Assembly: GCA_010672785.1 (NCBI GenBank)
Contig: JAAHFX010000002.1
Coordinates: 124,001 to 188,000 of the forward strand
DNA from: Sphaerospermopsis sp. SIO1G1
GTDB lineage: Bacteria > Cyanobacteriota > Cyanobacteriia > Cyanobacteriales > Nostocaceae
Direction: 5' to 3'
Length of the DNA stretch: 64,000 bases
Positions 39,156 through 48,511 of this stretch are shown here, in pieces. Both the position numbers and the translations under genes were made by a program. The notes under the pieces were generated by a model. The model was not told the DNA's origin. It did not search any database and worked only from the letters and a program-made list of their open reading frames with translations. The first letter of the stretch is position 1. The number at the start of each line of letters is the position of its first letter.

Positions 39156-39617
39156 AAAATCTAGTTGACAATTGACAGGTAAAATTTCCCCTTGGCGATC
39201 GCTATATTCACCCACAGCATCGCCATTTTCACCATGAATTAAAGATATCTGCACATAACTATCTGGTAGATAGGGCATTCTTTCCGCCCACTCAATGGCA
39301 ACTATTCCTGGTTCTACTTCTATTCCTTCCCAATAACTTTCTAAATTTAATCCATTGACTTCTGGGGGTTGTAAACGATATAAATCCAGATGATAAAGGG
39401 GAATACGCCCTTCAGTATATTCATTGATTAAGGTAAAAGTAGGACTGACAATAGAATCTGTAATTCCTAAACCCCTACCTATACCCTGAACTAAGGTAGT
39501 TTTACCAGCACCCAAATCACCTGATAATAAAATGACAGTCCCAGGTGTGAGGTTTTCCCCCAGAAAAATACCTAATTTTTGTGTTGCTTCTGTATTAGGA
39601 AGAAATATTGTAGTCAT
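39141..39617 (-). CDS. tsaE: tRNA threonylcarbamoyladenosine ATPase TsaE
   Basis: TsaE is the ATPase of the bacterial t6A37 complex with TsaB and TsaD. The 158-residue protein has Walker A SGDLGAGKTTLVQGIGRGLG, SPTFTLINEYTEG and LYHLDLYRL with VAIEWAERMPYL. TsaB is encoded separately at 50758-51402; tsaD is not in the window. Its 3' end overlaps the convergent pyrC-like gene by 15 bases, and its start abuts a repeat tract. Confidence 0.93.
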   Translation of the reverse strand: MTTIFLPNTEATQKLGIFLGENLTPGTVILLSGDLGAGKTTLVQGIGRGLGITDSIVSPTFTLINEYTEGRIPLYHLDLYRLQPPEVNGLNLESYWEGIEVEPGIVAIEWAERMPYLPDSYVQISLIHGENGDAVGEYSDRQGEILPVNCQLDFLDKL

Positions 39618-39783
39618 CAGTTGTCAGTTATCAGTTGTCAGTTATCAGTTGTCAGTTATCAGTTGTCAGTTATCAGTTATCACCAATCACCAATCACCAG
39701 TCACCAGTCACCAATCACCAATCACCAATCACCAATCACCAATCACTTGACTTTTGACTTTTGACTTTTGACTTTTGACTTCC
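39615..39783. repeat. Repeat tract between tsaE and yvcK, entering the yvcK frame
   Basis: CAGTTATCAGTTGT heptamers (39615-39680) are followed by CACCAATCACC units (39682-39745) and TTGACTT heptamers (39746-39782). The last group lies inside yvcK and encodes its final Ser/Lys/Val residues. Confidence 0.85.
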
Positions 39784-41149
39784 CAAAGGGTACACCACTG
39801 TACCATTTTAGTAATACTCTGGCTAGTTTTTGGGGGTCATGACGGACAAAACCAGTTTCATCTTCATGGATAACATTAGCTGGTACTATTCGTCTTCCTA
39901 GTTGGGTAACAGTTTCTCTATCGAGGAAAACTGGATGGGAGTTTTGTTGAGCATAGCGAATTAAGGCTTGGGCCGAGGGAGATTTTTTGTGTACTAAAAC
40001 TGCATCAAATAATTGTCTGTCTCCGCAAGCTGCATCAATAGCCTTGATATGTTCAGCTACAGTAAAATTATCTGTTTCTCCCGGTTGAGTCATAATGTTG
40101 CAAATATAAATCCGGGGTACAGTAGTTGTCGCGATCGCATCGGCAATTTCTGGGACTAATAAATTGGGTATGATGCTGGTGTACAAGCTACCAGGACCAA
40201 TGATAATGTAATCTGCTTCTTGAATTACTTTGATGGCTGCGGGTAATGCAGGGGGATTTTCAGGAAGACAGCCGATTTTAGCAATTTTGCCTCCAGCTTT
40301 GGGAATGCTAGATTCACCTTCAATTCTGCGCCCATCTGCCATTTCTGCCCACAAACGCACATCACTGAGGGTAGCGGGTAAAACCTGTCCGCGGACAGCT
40401 AAAACCTTGGAACTAGCAGCAACTGCTCTTTCTAAGTCTCCAGTAATATCAGTCATGGCTGTTAAAAACAAGTTACCAAAACTGTGACCGATTAAACCAT
40501 CTCCAGCCCGGAAACGATATTGAAAGAGTTCTGTTAAAAGTTTTTCTTCATCTGCAAGGGCGGCCACGCAGTTACGAATATCTCCAGGAGGCAAAACTCC
40601 AAATTCCTGACGTAACCTACCGGAAGAACCACCATCATCAGCTACCGTAACTATGGCAGAAATGTTAGCGCTGTAGGCTTTTAAACCTCTAAGTAACGTG
40701 GAAAGTCCAGTACCGCCACCAATGACTACAATTTTTGGGCCACGGTATAAACGACGATGTGCTAACAGAACATCTATCAGTTCTTCTTCATTACCTTCTG
40801 GCCTTAATACTTCGGTAATTGAACCAACTGTGCGGGATTGTCCCCACACTAATAATAACAGTCCGGCAATTAAAACTAACGGTCCGCTGATGTAGTTAGG
40901 CAATATATCCGCCAGAAATCCCAGCAAACCTCTGAGAAACTCTAATATCCAAAAAATAGGGGTTAGCTTGATCCAAATTGCCAACCCCAAACTTGCCAGT
41001 AAAACACCTCCAACACTGACGAGAAACCAGCGTTTTACCGATATTCCAGGGGATAACCACTTAAACCACTGGTTAACCCGATGGGAAGTGCGGCCGTGTG
41101 ATTTGAGTTGTATTGTGCTGAGGGCTTGTCTAAGAAAACCGATTGACAT
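39743..41149 (-). CDS. yvcK: YvcK/CofD-like family protein with membrane N-terminus
   Basis: The 468-residue protein has an N-terminal region with two hydrophobic spans ([32 protein letters not shown]), then the YvcK core: [55 protein letters not shown] and [18 protein letters not shown]. YvcK proteins bind UDP-sugars and link carbon state to cell-wall growth. A longer frame reaches 41221, but the ATG at 41149 ([10 protein letters not shown]) is preferred. The last 11 residues ([11 protein letters not shown]) are encoded by a heptamer repeat, so the native C-terminus has been changed. Confidence 0.9.
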   Translation of the reverse strand: MSIGFLRQALSTIQLKSHGRTSHRVNQWFKWLSPGISVKRWFLVSVGGVLLASLGLAIWIKLTPIFWILEFLRGLLGFLADILPNYISGPLVLIAGLLLLVWGQSRTVGSITEVLRPEGNEEELIDVLLAHRRLYRGPKIVVIGGGTGLSTLLRGLKAYSANISAIVTVADDGGSSGRLRQEFGVLPPGDIRNCVAALADEEKLLTELFQYRFRAGDGLIGHSFGNLFLTAMTDITGDLERAVAASSKVLAVRGQVLPATLSDVRLWAEMADGRRIEGESSIPKAGGKIAKIGCLPENPPALPAAIKVIQEADYIIIGPGSLYTSIIPNLLVPEIADAIATTTVPRIYICNIMTQPGETDNFTVAEHIKAIDAACGDRQLFDAVLVHKKSPSAQALIRYAQQNSHPVFLDRETVTQLGRRIVPANVIHEDETGFVRHDPQKLARVLLKWYSGVPFGKSKVKSQKSKVK

Positions 41150-41759
41150 ACCTAATAGGGAACAGTGGTACAAACAAACAATGTTTAACAAAAAATTTAC
41201 ACTACCTGATTTTAAAATCAAGGGTGAATCTGGTTAAACATTCTGCAAATAGCAGGACAATTTCATAGTTAATATGGAAATTGCTTCTGTTTCCATTATT
41301 CCTGATAGTTAACCAGAAACAGGAGATCCCGCAAAGAGCTTGTAAAAGTCTTCACTTAACAAAAGTTGAGGAAGCAATGGGTAGGAGGCAGGATGCAGGG
41401 GGAAAGAGGCAGGGGGCAGGGTGCAGGGGGTAGTAATAGGAGTTACGCATAAGCTATGGAATAAACGAACCACCCCAGGCACAGAGAACACAGAGGTATG
41501 AGGGTTTAAGATACAGCATATTTCTACAAATCATAATTATGAAACTCTTGTGGGGTGGGCATCTTGTGTGGGGCATCTTTCTTGTGTGGGGTGGGCATCT
41601 TGCCCGCCAATAATCTACCTCATTACACTGGCAAGCACTTAATAACCTTGCACTTGGGGTAAAAATTCTTTTCTTCCCAACTCTTGAAACTGTTCCCTGT
41701 TCCCTTTTCCCTGTTCCCTGACTCCACAGATCACTTTTTCAGCAAACCTACTTAATTTT
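41150..41759. other. Repeat-rich region between yvcK and ruvC
   Basis: It holds GGGGGCAGGGTGCAGGGGG-type units (41376-41430), a partial GTTACGCA-type MITE fragment (41438-41510, CCCCAGGCACAGAGAACACA as in the 51462 element), and a GTGGGGTGGGCATCTTG block (41549-41610) with an internal duplication that is the inverted counterpart of 36737-36775. No gene; the ruvC promoter must lie at the right end, unassigned. Confidence 0.65.
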
Positions 41760-42251
41760 ATGGAAAAACGCATTTTAGGATTAGATCCAGGATTGGCTAT
41801 TGTGGGATTTGGTGCTATTCAATGTGTACAAAATTCACATGGTTTATCTTCACTGGAAATTACAACTTTAGATTTTGGTGTGATTCGTACATCTTCCAAA
41901 GTGGAAATCAGTCAGCGTTTATCTACTTTATTTGATGATTTGCATAGTTTAATAGATGAGATTAATCCAGATTTAGTCGCTGTTGAAAAGTTGTTCTTTT
42001 ATCGCATGGCAAATACAATCCTAGTGGCACAGGCTAGGGGTGTGTTGATTTTAGTATTGGGACAGCGTAAAATTCCCTATGTAGAATTTGCACCTCCGCA
42101 AATTAAACAAGCTTTAACTAGTTATGGTAAGGCGGATAAGGAAGAAGTTCAGGAAGCGGTGATGCGAGAATTGGATTTGGAGGAAATACCTAAGCCTGAT
42201 GATGCGGCGGATGCTTTGGCGGTGGCTTTAACGGCGGCTTTTCAGTTGTAA
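41760..42251 (+). CDS. ruvC: Holliday junction resolvase RuvC
   Basis: RuvC cuts Holliday junctions produced in recombination. The 163-residue protein has [14 protein letters not shown] (first Asp), [15 protein letters not shown] (Glu) and [17 protein letters not shown] (Asp pair), the full acidic catalytic set. The ATG at 41760 gives the family's usual length. Single gene. Confidence 0.96.
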   Translation: MEKRILGLDPGLAIVGFGAIQCVQNSHGLSSLEITTLDFGVIRTSSKVEISQRLSTLFDDLHSLIDEINPDLVAVEKLFFYRMANTILVAQARGVLILVLGQRKIPYVEFAPPQIKQALTSYGKADKEEVQEAVMRELDLEEIPKPDDAADALAVALTAAFQL

Positions 42252-42982
42252 AATTGGTATCAAACTCAAAACATTTCTTTAATCCATAATCCATGCCCGA
42301 AAAAGAGTACAAATATATCCAGGACTTAGGCAGAAGTTACGGAAGAATGAACCACAAAGGACATAAAGGACACGAAGATAAGAGGTTTACAAGAGATATT
42401 TTATGTAAGTCTTCATATCCAAAAATTTAAAATTCAATTAATAGCAATTACCCAATTGTATCACTAGAGAATTAAAATACAAATCGTAATATTTGATATT
42501 TAAGATATGAAATATAATTTTTATCTTTGTAGTCCACTTAACATTTTTTTAATCTAATTTATGGTCAAAAATGGCTTGATCTTTATAAATCATTCATATT
42601 TCCTCCTGGTGAGAGTGATAGTATGTAAATAAGCTAAGTTGTTAGCAGTAATCCTAAAGCTCAACAAAAAGCAATTACATAGTAAGTAAATCAATTCTTA
42701 CTAAAAACCTAGTCCAACTAAAACCTAGGAATAAAGTAAGAAGTCAAAATAAAAATATAAAGAACCTGCGTAAATCCTATTTTCAAACTTATAGATTCAT
42801 CAGAATCTATTCAGAAATCTATCAACTAAGTAATTGCTTTTTCGCCAGTCAAGATAACGCCTAAAAATCTAATCTTTTCTAATTAAGGTGCAAAGATTAA
42901 AAGGGCAAATTTAGGAAAACGGTAGCAATTTAGAATTAATTCAGTGATTCGCTCAACCGAATGAACTAAAGGAGCAGGAATT
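42252..42982. other. Long intergenic region with one MITE-like element
   Basis: 731 bases upstream of the CBS gene. A MITE-like element sits at 42321-42413 (AGGACTTAGGCAGAAG ... TTATGTAAGTCTT, related to 532-626). The rest is AT-rich with no gene. A leader of more than 500 bases before the CBS gene, with GGAG at 42971-42974 as its ribosome-binding site, suggests promoter or regulatory content that I could not resolve. Confidence 0.55.
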
Positions 42983-43579
42983 ATGAGAGCCAAACAAATT
43001 ATGACTCAAGACGTTGCTACTATTCGCGGTTCCGCAACCGTAGCAGAAGCAGTCAAACTAATGAGGCTCAAAGAATTGCGAGCTTTGATTGTTGAACCTC
43101 GCCACAGTGGTGATGCTTACGGTATGATTACCGAAATGGATATCGTAGGTAAAGTTGCTGCTTTTGGTGAAGATCCTCAACAGGTTCATGTCTATGAGGT
43201 AATGACCAAACCCTGCGTAGTTGTAAATCCTGATCTAGAAATCGAATACGTAGCACGGTTATTTGCTAATACTGGTGTATGGCGTGCGCCAGTAATCCAA
43301 CGTGAATTATTAGGCATAATTTCTGTGACTGATATTATCACCAAGGGTAACTTTGTAGATAAACCAAAATTAAAATTCTTACGCACAGAGATTCAAAAAG
43401 CTATCTCTGAAGCTCGTTCTATTACTGCTAATTATGGTGCAGATTCTCAACGTGCCATTGAAGCATGGGATATAGTAGATGAGTTAGAAGCAGAAGCAAC
43501 TTATTATGGTATTCCTAAACCTAGTAAGTCTGCAAGAAAGATGTTTTCTGAAGATGAAAGACCTGTTGCAGTTGGCTAA
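42983..43579 (+). CDS. Tandem CBS-domain protein
   Basis: The 198-residue protein has two CBS domains: MRAKQIMTQDVATIRGSATV through YGMITEMDIVGKV, and VYEVMTKPCVVVNPDLEI through LLGIISVTDIITKGNF. CBS pairs bind adenosine nucleotides and usually sense energy state. A helical C-terminal part follows (EIQKAISEARSITANYG, AWDIVDELEAEATYYG), which resembles stand-alone CBS proteins found in cyanobacteria. GGAG before ATG 42983. Target unknown. Confidence 0.9.
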   Translation: MRAKQIMTQDVATIRGSATVAEAVKLMRLKELRALIVEPRHSGDAYGMITEMDIVGKVAAFGEDPQQVHVYEVMTKPCVVVNPDLEIEYVARLFANTGVWRAPVIQRELLGIISVTDIITKGNFVDKPKLKFLRTEIQKAISEARSITANYGADSQRAIEAWDIVDELEAEATYYGIPKPSKSARKMFSEDERPVAVG

Positions 43580-43956
43580 CAAATTGATGATTTAAACTTT
43601 CATACTTAATACCTATTCTGTTTCGGGTTAATCAATAATTCCTCTCCTAATCTCTTGTGATCTCGGAGGTTAGGAAGGATAAATCATAATTAAATTAACA
43701 GACAGTTAGGTGTTCTAGTTCTTCATTTACTGCTGGTGTTTCAGAATTTCAATAAATTGAAAATATGGTGGGCTATGCTCACCATTCCGTTTTTTCAGTT
43801 ATCAGTTATCAGTTAGCAGTTAGCAGTTAGCAGTTAGCAGTTATCAGTTATCAGTTATCAGTTATCAGTTAGCAGTTAGCAGTTAGCAGTTAGCAGTTAG
43901 CAGTTAGCAGTTATCAGTTTTTAGTTTGTATATTTTTTATGTCTATTACAATAATT
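43580..43956. other. Intergenic region with short tandem repeats at 43796-43922
   Basis: The left part carries a GGTGGGCTATGCTCACC hairpin (43769-43785). From 43796 to 43922 about 17 CAGTTATC/CAGTTAGC heptamers run up to shortly before the ankyrin gene. No gene. Confidence 0.75.
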
Positions 43957-44421
43957 ATGAGTTCAACAAATCCAGTCAAGTTAAGTTCCGAAACTAGCCA
44001 GTGGTTAATAGCAAAAGGTTACAGTTTAGAAGATTTGGATCAACGTGGTGAAAATGGTGATACGGCTTTAATGAAAGCTACTAGAGAGGGATTTTATTCC
44101 GTAGTCAAAGAATTAATAGATGCAGGTGCAGATATCAATTCCACCAATAATGATCACAATAATGCTTTATGGTTTGCTTGTTTTGGCAATCACTATGACC
44201 TAATGAATTTATTGTTATCAGCAAATATAGATATTAATAATCAAAACGATAATGGTGCAACCGTCCTGATGTATGGTGCATCCGCTGGAAAGACAGAAGT
44301 AGTAAAACTGCTGTTACAACATGATCCTAACATGAATTTGAAGAATTTGGACGACTATAAAGCAATAGATTTTGCTAGCACTATAGAAGTTTTAAGGTTA
44401 CTGAAAAATGCCACACAGTAA
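43957..44421 (+). CDS. Ankyrin-repeat protein
   Basis: The protein is 154 residues from the ATG at 43957 (160 from an earlier ATG at 43939). Ankyrin units: DQRGENGDTALMKATREGFYS, LIDAGADINSTNNDHNNALW, LLSANIDINNQNDNGATVLM and LLQHDPNMNLKNLDDYKAID. It is soluble and likely an adaptor. Its 3' end overlaps the SagB-like gene by 14 bases, so the two are translationally linked, and a third gene follows. Confidence 0.88.
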   Translation: MSSTNPVKLSSETSQWLIAKGYSLEDLDQRGENGDTALMKATREGFYSVVKELIDAGADINSTNNDHNNALWFACFGNHYDLMNLLLSANIDINNQNDNGATVLMYGASAGKTEVVKLLLQHDPNMNLKNLDDYKAIDFASTIEVLRLLKNATQ

Positions 44422-45694
44422 ACTATCGGGGAAAAGTATTCATGAGGCAACCAAGCATTCTTACTTATCTGTGCAATTAAATCCCAATTATGTGGATACA
44501 TCTACTCAACCTCGCACTTTTAAAGTTTATCCCCGGTTTTATCGGCGAGTAAAGCTAGATGAGAATAATTCCATTCATCTTTTTATTAAGTTAACTAGCA
44601 CGATTACTTTTGAAAAAATTTATAAAAATGTCCCCTATCAATTACGAGTTAATCCTTCTGCGGGGGCATTATATCCTACGGAAGTTTATGTGCAGGTTAG
44701 AAATGTTGATGGATTGATTAATGGTATTTACCATTTAGAAGTTGAGAATAATTGTCTAACTTTAATCTATGAGTTAATTGATGACGGATTGGAGAGTTAT
44801 ATTTTACCCAATAAACGTATCAATGGATTCATTTTTTTAGTTAGTTGTGTTTATCATAGGTCTAGCTGGAAATATCAAGATAGGAGCATTAGATATTGCT
44901 TTTTAGATAGTGGTCACCATTTAGGTGCGATCGCAGCTTCAGCATATCTTCACGAACAAAACATCCAATTAATCTTTGATTTTGATAAACTTTCTCTCAA
45001 TGCTGATTTAGGATTTGAGAATAAGGAGTTTATTTGTGGTTGTGCAATTTCGGGAGAGATTGAAGAAAAACCTGTCAGACGTTTAAGGTTGCCAATTCCT
45101 TTTGTCTGTGGGACTGATTATTTTCAAGTCAATCAATTTGTTGAAGATGCTTATCAAGCAACATCAATACAGCCTAGTCATCAGCAAAAGTTAGACTATC
45201 CTAAATTTAATTTTCACCGAGAGCGGTTTTTAGAGAACGTTTGGAATAGACGTTCTATTCGACGTTTTCAAAGAAAATCTATTGCTCAAGATATTTATTG
45301 GTATATTTGGGATAACATCCATCAACCTATTCCTACGGAAAATCTTGAGGAAATAGAAATTTATGCAGTGGTGCATCGAGTTGAAGGTATGATACCGGGT
45401 ATATATAATGGTAGGAATCTCATTCAAGCGGGTGAATTTTTAGAAAAAACAGGTTACTTGTGTGTAAATCAGGCGTTGGCTAAAGACTGCGCCGTAACTT
45501 TGTTTTTTGTGTCCGATTATCAAAACTATCAAACTGCTTTGCAATTGGCTGGTTTTATTGGACAAAGAGTGTATCTATTTAGCAATTATTGGGGAATTGA
45601 TTGTAGTGGTATTGGAGCTTTTTATGATGATGAAACCCAAGACTTTCTACAAACGAAAAAGGATGTCCTCTATGTAATGACCATTGGTAAATAA
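44408..45694 (+). CDS. SagB/nitroreductase-type protein, two-domain
   Basis: The 428-residue protein belongs to the SagB/ThcOx-type nitroreductase group. The N-terminal half has LRVNPSAGALYPTEVYVQ (FMN-site region typical of SagB-type enzymes), INGIYHLE and FLDSGHHLGAIAASAYL. The C-terminal half repeats the fold (VWNRRSIRRFQRKSI, IPGIYNGRNLIQ, AGFIGQRVYLFSNYWGIDCSGIGAFYDDE). SagB enzymes oxidise azolines in peptide toxins, but no precursor or YcaO gene is visible, so the substrate is unknown. It overlaps the ankyrin gene and is followed at 45714 by a small unknown gene. Confidence 0.85.
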   Translation: MPHSKLSGKSIHEATKHSYLSVQLNPNYVDTSTQPRTFKVYPRFYRRVKLDENNSIHLFIKLTSTITFEKIYKNVPYQLRVNPSAGALYPTEVYVQVRNVDGLINGIYHLEVENNCLTLIYELIDDGLESYILPNKRINGFIFLVSCVYHRSSWKYQDRSIRYCFLDSGHHLGAIAASAYLHEQNIQLIFDFDKLSLNADLGFENKEFICGCAISGEIEEKPVRRLRLPIPFVCGTDYFQVNQFVEDAYQATSIQPSHQQKLDYPKFNFHRERFLENVWNRRSIRRFQRKSIAQDIYWYIWDNIHQPIPTENLEEIEIYAVVHRVEGMIPGIYNGRNLIQAGEFLEKTGYLCVNQALAKDCAVTLFFVSDYQNYQTALQLAGFIGQRVYLFSNYWGIDCSGIGAFYDDETQDFLQTKKDVLYVMTIGK

Positions 45695-45713
45695 AATAGG
45701 AAGCTCAACAGAA

Positions 45714-46088
45714 ATGAATAGAAGAGAATCAGAGTTCAATGCTGATGACAAACACCCTATGCAAGCAACATCAGCAGATATTATTCTGAAACAACAGCTA
45801 GAATATTCTATCAGTCGGTATTTTTATGAAGGATGCGATCGCATAATTCAAAATTTACTGTCTCATTGTCGTTGGTACATGACTACAGAAGCTACTGCTT
45901 TAACTTTAGTAATTGAGTGTCCAGATCAAGTTAGCAATTGGAAGATTCTGCAAAAAATTGTGCCAATGGCTAGTTTACTTTATGGAATTGTCAGCAGTGC
46001 AAAAATCCGTGTTTGTCCTCCCGAAGCTAATGCTGTACCATTTGAAATGAGGGTGGATGAACTATCCGTTTACCGTGACTGGGCATAA
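45714..46088 (+). CDS. Conserved hypothetical protein in the SagB cluster
   Basis: The 124-residue protein has a helix-strand layout (SADIILKQQLEYSISRYFYE, WYMTTEATALTLVIECPDQ, IVSSAKIRVCPPEANAVPFE). The open frame reaches back to a TTG at 45684, inside the previous gene; the ATG at 45714 is preferred. It is the last gene of the ankyrin-SagB set and convergent with the hydrogenase protease. I do not recognise its family. Confidence 0.7.
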   Translation: MNRRESEFNADDKHPMQATSADIILKQQLEYSISRYFYEGCDRIIQNLLSHCRWYMTTEATALTLVIECPDQVSNWKILQKIVPMASLLYGIVSSAKIRVCPPEANAVPFEMRVDELSVYRDWA

Positions 46089-46162
46089 TTAGCAATTAGC
46101 TTTTAGTTTTCATTTACTGCTTGGTCAAGTATTTTCATGCTTGATTTTTGACTTTTCAATTA

Positions 46163-46642
46163 TTACTGTTCATCTGTTACATTCTGGTTTATAATGGAAA
46201 TTAGTTCTGCCAAAACTAACTCCGCTGAATGTTGAACAGCAGGACTTAAATCTAGTCCAAAATCAAGATTTGCAGCTTCAATTAAATACACAGTCACATC
46301 TTGGGGAAAATCATCTAAAAAGATTTTTTTCCCTGCGGCCAAAGCATGATCCCAACGAAAATCGTGCAGATTATAACTATGTTCTGGTAGTGCTTCTAAT
46401 TCTTTCCCTGGGACTTTAAATATAGCACCTGGTTCAGAATCTGTGCAACTGGCATCAAGAATAATTAATTTTTTGCTTTCTCTCGCTTGAAACATCACTT
46501 CCATTCCCGCTGTACCACAATCAAAAACGCGGATTTGGGGGTGTGGATTTTGAGCGAGATATTGCTGTAAACGTTGGGCAATAATTACCCCTACAGCATC
46601 GTCATTACGATTGAGATTTCCACAACCAATAATAGTTAGCAT
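46163..46642 (-). CDS. hupW: [NiFe] hydrogenase maturation protease
   Basis: The 159-residue endopeptidase of the HupD/HoxW family removes the C-terminal peptide of the hydrogenase large subunit after nickel insertion. Motifs: MLTIIGCGNLNRNDDAVGV (first metal-binding Asp), RVFDCGTAGMEVM (second acidic) and EHSYNLHDFRWDHAL (His). HupW (uptake) is favoured over HoxW on sequence feel, but this is not proven. The ATG at 46642 is preferred over a frame opening at 46672. No hydrogenase subunit gene is in the window. Confidence 0.82.
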   Translation of the reverse strand: MLTIIGCGNLNRNDDAVGVIIAQRLQQYLAQNPHPQIRVFDCGTAGMEVMFQARESKKLIILDASCTDSEPGAIFKVPGKELEALPEHSYNLHDFRWDHALAAGKKIFLDDFPQDVTVYLIEAANLDFGLDLSPAVQHSAELVLAELISIINQNVTDEQ

Positions 46643-46843
46643 GGGATATTTATAATAACATAAACAACTCAACTTACAACCCTAATTTATTAAACAGGTC
46701 ATATTACTTATTTCCAGGATTTTTTGAGAATTGTTATAGTGAAAATAGCCGTTATCAATCATGCAATCAAAAATAAATTCTCTCTGCGTTTGGCATGATT
46801 TGTTACAGAAAAAAATCTTGTCCCAATCAGATAGAATTTAGTT

Positions 46844-47212
46844 ATGTTAGTAGTTCGTGATACAGAAATTAAAGGTAGAGGTATTTTTGCTGATCGAGAT
46901 TTTGATAAAGGGGAGATAATTGAAACTTCTCCTGTGATTGTTATTCCTAAACAACAAGTTAAATTAGTTGGTAAAACAGTATTATGTAATTATTATTTTG
47001 ATTGGCATGGAGAAAGTTGTGCTATAGCTTTAGGTTATGCTTCTCTGTTTAATCATTCCTATCGTCCTAATGCTTTTTATAAAAAAAAGTTTGATGAGCA
47101 AATTATAGAAATTATTGCCCATAAGTATATTTTGGAAGGTCAGGAAATTACTGTTAATTATAATGGTAAGGTGGATGATTCTACACCGATTTGGTTTGAT
47201 GCGGTGGAATAA
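46844..47212 (+). CDS. SET-domain protein (putative protein methyltransferase)
   Basis: The 122-residue protein is nearly a minimal SET domain: KGRGIFADRDFDKGEIIE at the start, YASLFNHSYRPNAFY (SAM/substrate NHS motif) and QEITVNYNGKVDD at the C-terminus. SET domains methylate lysine on proteins. There is no post-SET Cys cluster. Single gene with ordinary base composition; bacterial substrates are unknown. Confidence 0.87.
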   Translation: MLVVRDTEIKGRGIFADRDFDKGEIIETSPVIVIPKQQVKLVGKTVLCNYYFDWHGESCAIALGYASLFNHSYRPNAFYKKKFDEQIIEIIAHKYILEGQEITVNYNGKVDDSTPIWFDAVE

Positions 47213-47526
47213 GTTAGCTGTGATAATATTTACTATTTAATCTCTATCTATAGTCCTATAGATCAGTCAAAGGACAAAATTCCACTCATTATAGTTTTTC
47301 TAATTCAACTATTTTCTAACTAATTTCTTAATCCTATATTTTTACTTCTTACCACGAACATAAAAGCGGACGCTATTTAGCAATCAGATATTCCAAAGCC
47401 TGTGCTTTTTATTTTATTATATTTGTATAGCGTACCGCCCAATAATTATCCACCAAATACTGGCAATTTAATTAGTAGAAATCACTAACAGAATTTTCGG
47501 AAAATACTGAATATTTTTAGCTCTAC
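47213..47526. other. AT-rich intergenic region
   Basis: 314 bases between convergent genes, with no repeat of the window's families and no gene seen. Confidence 0.5.
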
Positions 47527-47940
47527 TTAACTAAATGCAAAATTATACATGATCACGAAATTCAACAAAGGAACGATTAATAACAAAATTAGCCAAGGAT
47601 TTTTACCCAATTTCTGAACAATTTTCACAAAAGCCATAATTAAGAAAATCATAGCTACAATATTGACTAATGGGATAAATAGTCCTATAGTCCACCACGG
47701 TGACTGATCACCAGCTTTGTACATAATCCAACTATTTAGGATTGGTATCCAAGCAAACCAAGCATTTGTTTCTCCTAATTTTTCATAGATTGTATAAAAA
47801 CAATAGGAAGCAAATACATAGCCTGCTATAGTGAAGAGTAGGCTAACAAGACTTGCCATACCACCTCCAGAACCTGAAGATGACTGCGCTAAGACAGGAA
47901 TTAAGTACCAATCATGGTTGAGTAGAAGCATTTGATCCAT
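47527..47940 (-). CDS. DUF5684-type small membrane protein
   Basis: The 137-residue protein has three or four hydrophobic segments (LVSLLFTIAGYVFASYCFY, WWTIGLFIPLVNIVAMIFLIM, PWLILLLIVPLLNFVIMY) and a conserved-looking central WFAWIPILNSWIMYKAGDQS. These features match DUF5684 membrane proteins, often linked to signal peptidase I-like genes in other bacteria. The first 25 residues (DQMLLLNHDWYLIPVLAQ) could be a signal-like extension. Single gene. Confidence 0.75.
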   Translation of the reverse strand: MDQMLLLNHDWYLIPVLAQSSSGSGGGMASLVSLLFTIAGYVFASYCFYTIYEKLGETNAWFAWIPILNSWIMYKAGDQSPWWTIGLFIPLVNIVAMIFLIMAFVKIVQKLGKNPWLILLLIVPLLNFVIMYNFAFS

Positions 47941-48129
47941 CTGTAAAAACTACATTTTATATAGCGGGTGATAGATAAGAATATTGATCTATCCAAATAA
48001 TTGGACTCTTGGATTTTCTCGTTCTATTGTCCGCTTTTATAGCATTTATTTTTACTTTGATTTTATGAAAACCACTCAAAATCTATAGATTGTTTTAATA
48101 ATATATCTAAATAGTGCTAGGGTGTATCA

Positions 48130-48381
48130 TCAGTCATCACTCTCAAGAATTGCTTGAAGTTTTGCTTTTGTCATTCCTTGTGCTTGAGAATTTTCACCAA
48201 CTTGATCACAAAATTATTGAAACTCATCCTTTAGTAACTTAGTTAATCTTTGATATTCTAAGATTGACAAAACTACAACTAAATCTTGATTCTGACCTTG
48301 AATAGTTATTGGTTCTTTTTGAGCTTGATCTAAAAATTCTGTAAAATTTTGTTTTGCTTCCGCAGCAGATAGATAAATCAT
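48130..48381 (-). pseudogene. Phd/YefM-type antitoxin split by an in-frame TAA
   Basis: From ATG 48381 the frame reads MIYLSAAEAKQNFTEFLDQA ... PITIQGQ ... VVVLSILEYQRL, a clear Phd/YefM antitoxin, then stops at TAA (48216-48214) after ...KDEFQ. The same frame continues FCDQVGENSQAQGMTKAKL to a TGA at 48130, matching the normal family tail (EFQQFCDxVG). One C-to-T change (CAA to TAA) explains the break. The 55-residue product might still bind DNA. No toxin gene is next to it; it may have been lost. Confidence 0.75.
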
Positions 48382-48477
48382 AATTTACTTCCATAAAGAC
48401 GACTTTTTTCAGCCTAGAGAACGAGATGCAAATAATAAACAAGCTCGAATATCAGCCTCTACTAAACCTTATTATTC

Positions 48478-48510
48478 CCAATCACCAATCACCAATCACC
48501 AATCACCATT
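48478..48510. repeat. Short tandem repeats beside Uma2
   Basis: Four CAATCAC heptamers (CCAATCACCAATCACC) end just before the Uma2 stop codon at 48512. Confidence 0.75.
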
Positions 48511-48511
48511 T

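Noticed and set aside
48239..48442. 67-residue minus-strand frame
   Set aside because: Out of frame with the recognisable Phd/YefM antitoxin on the same strand, which explains the DNA better.
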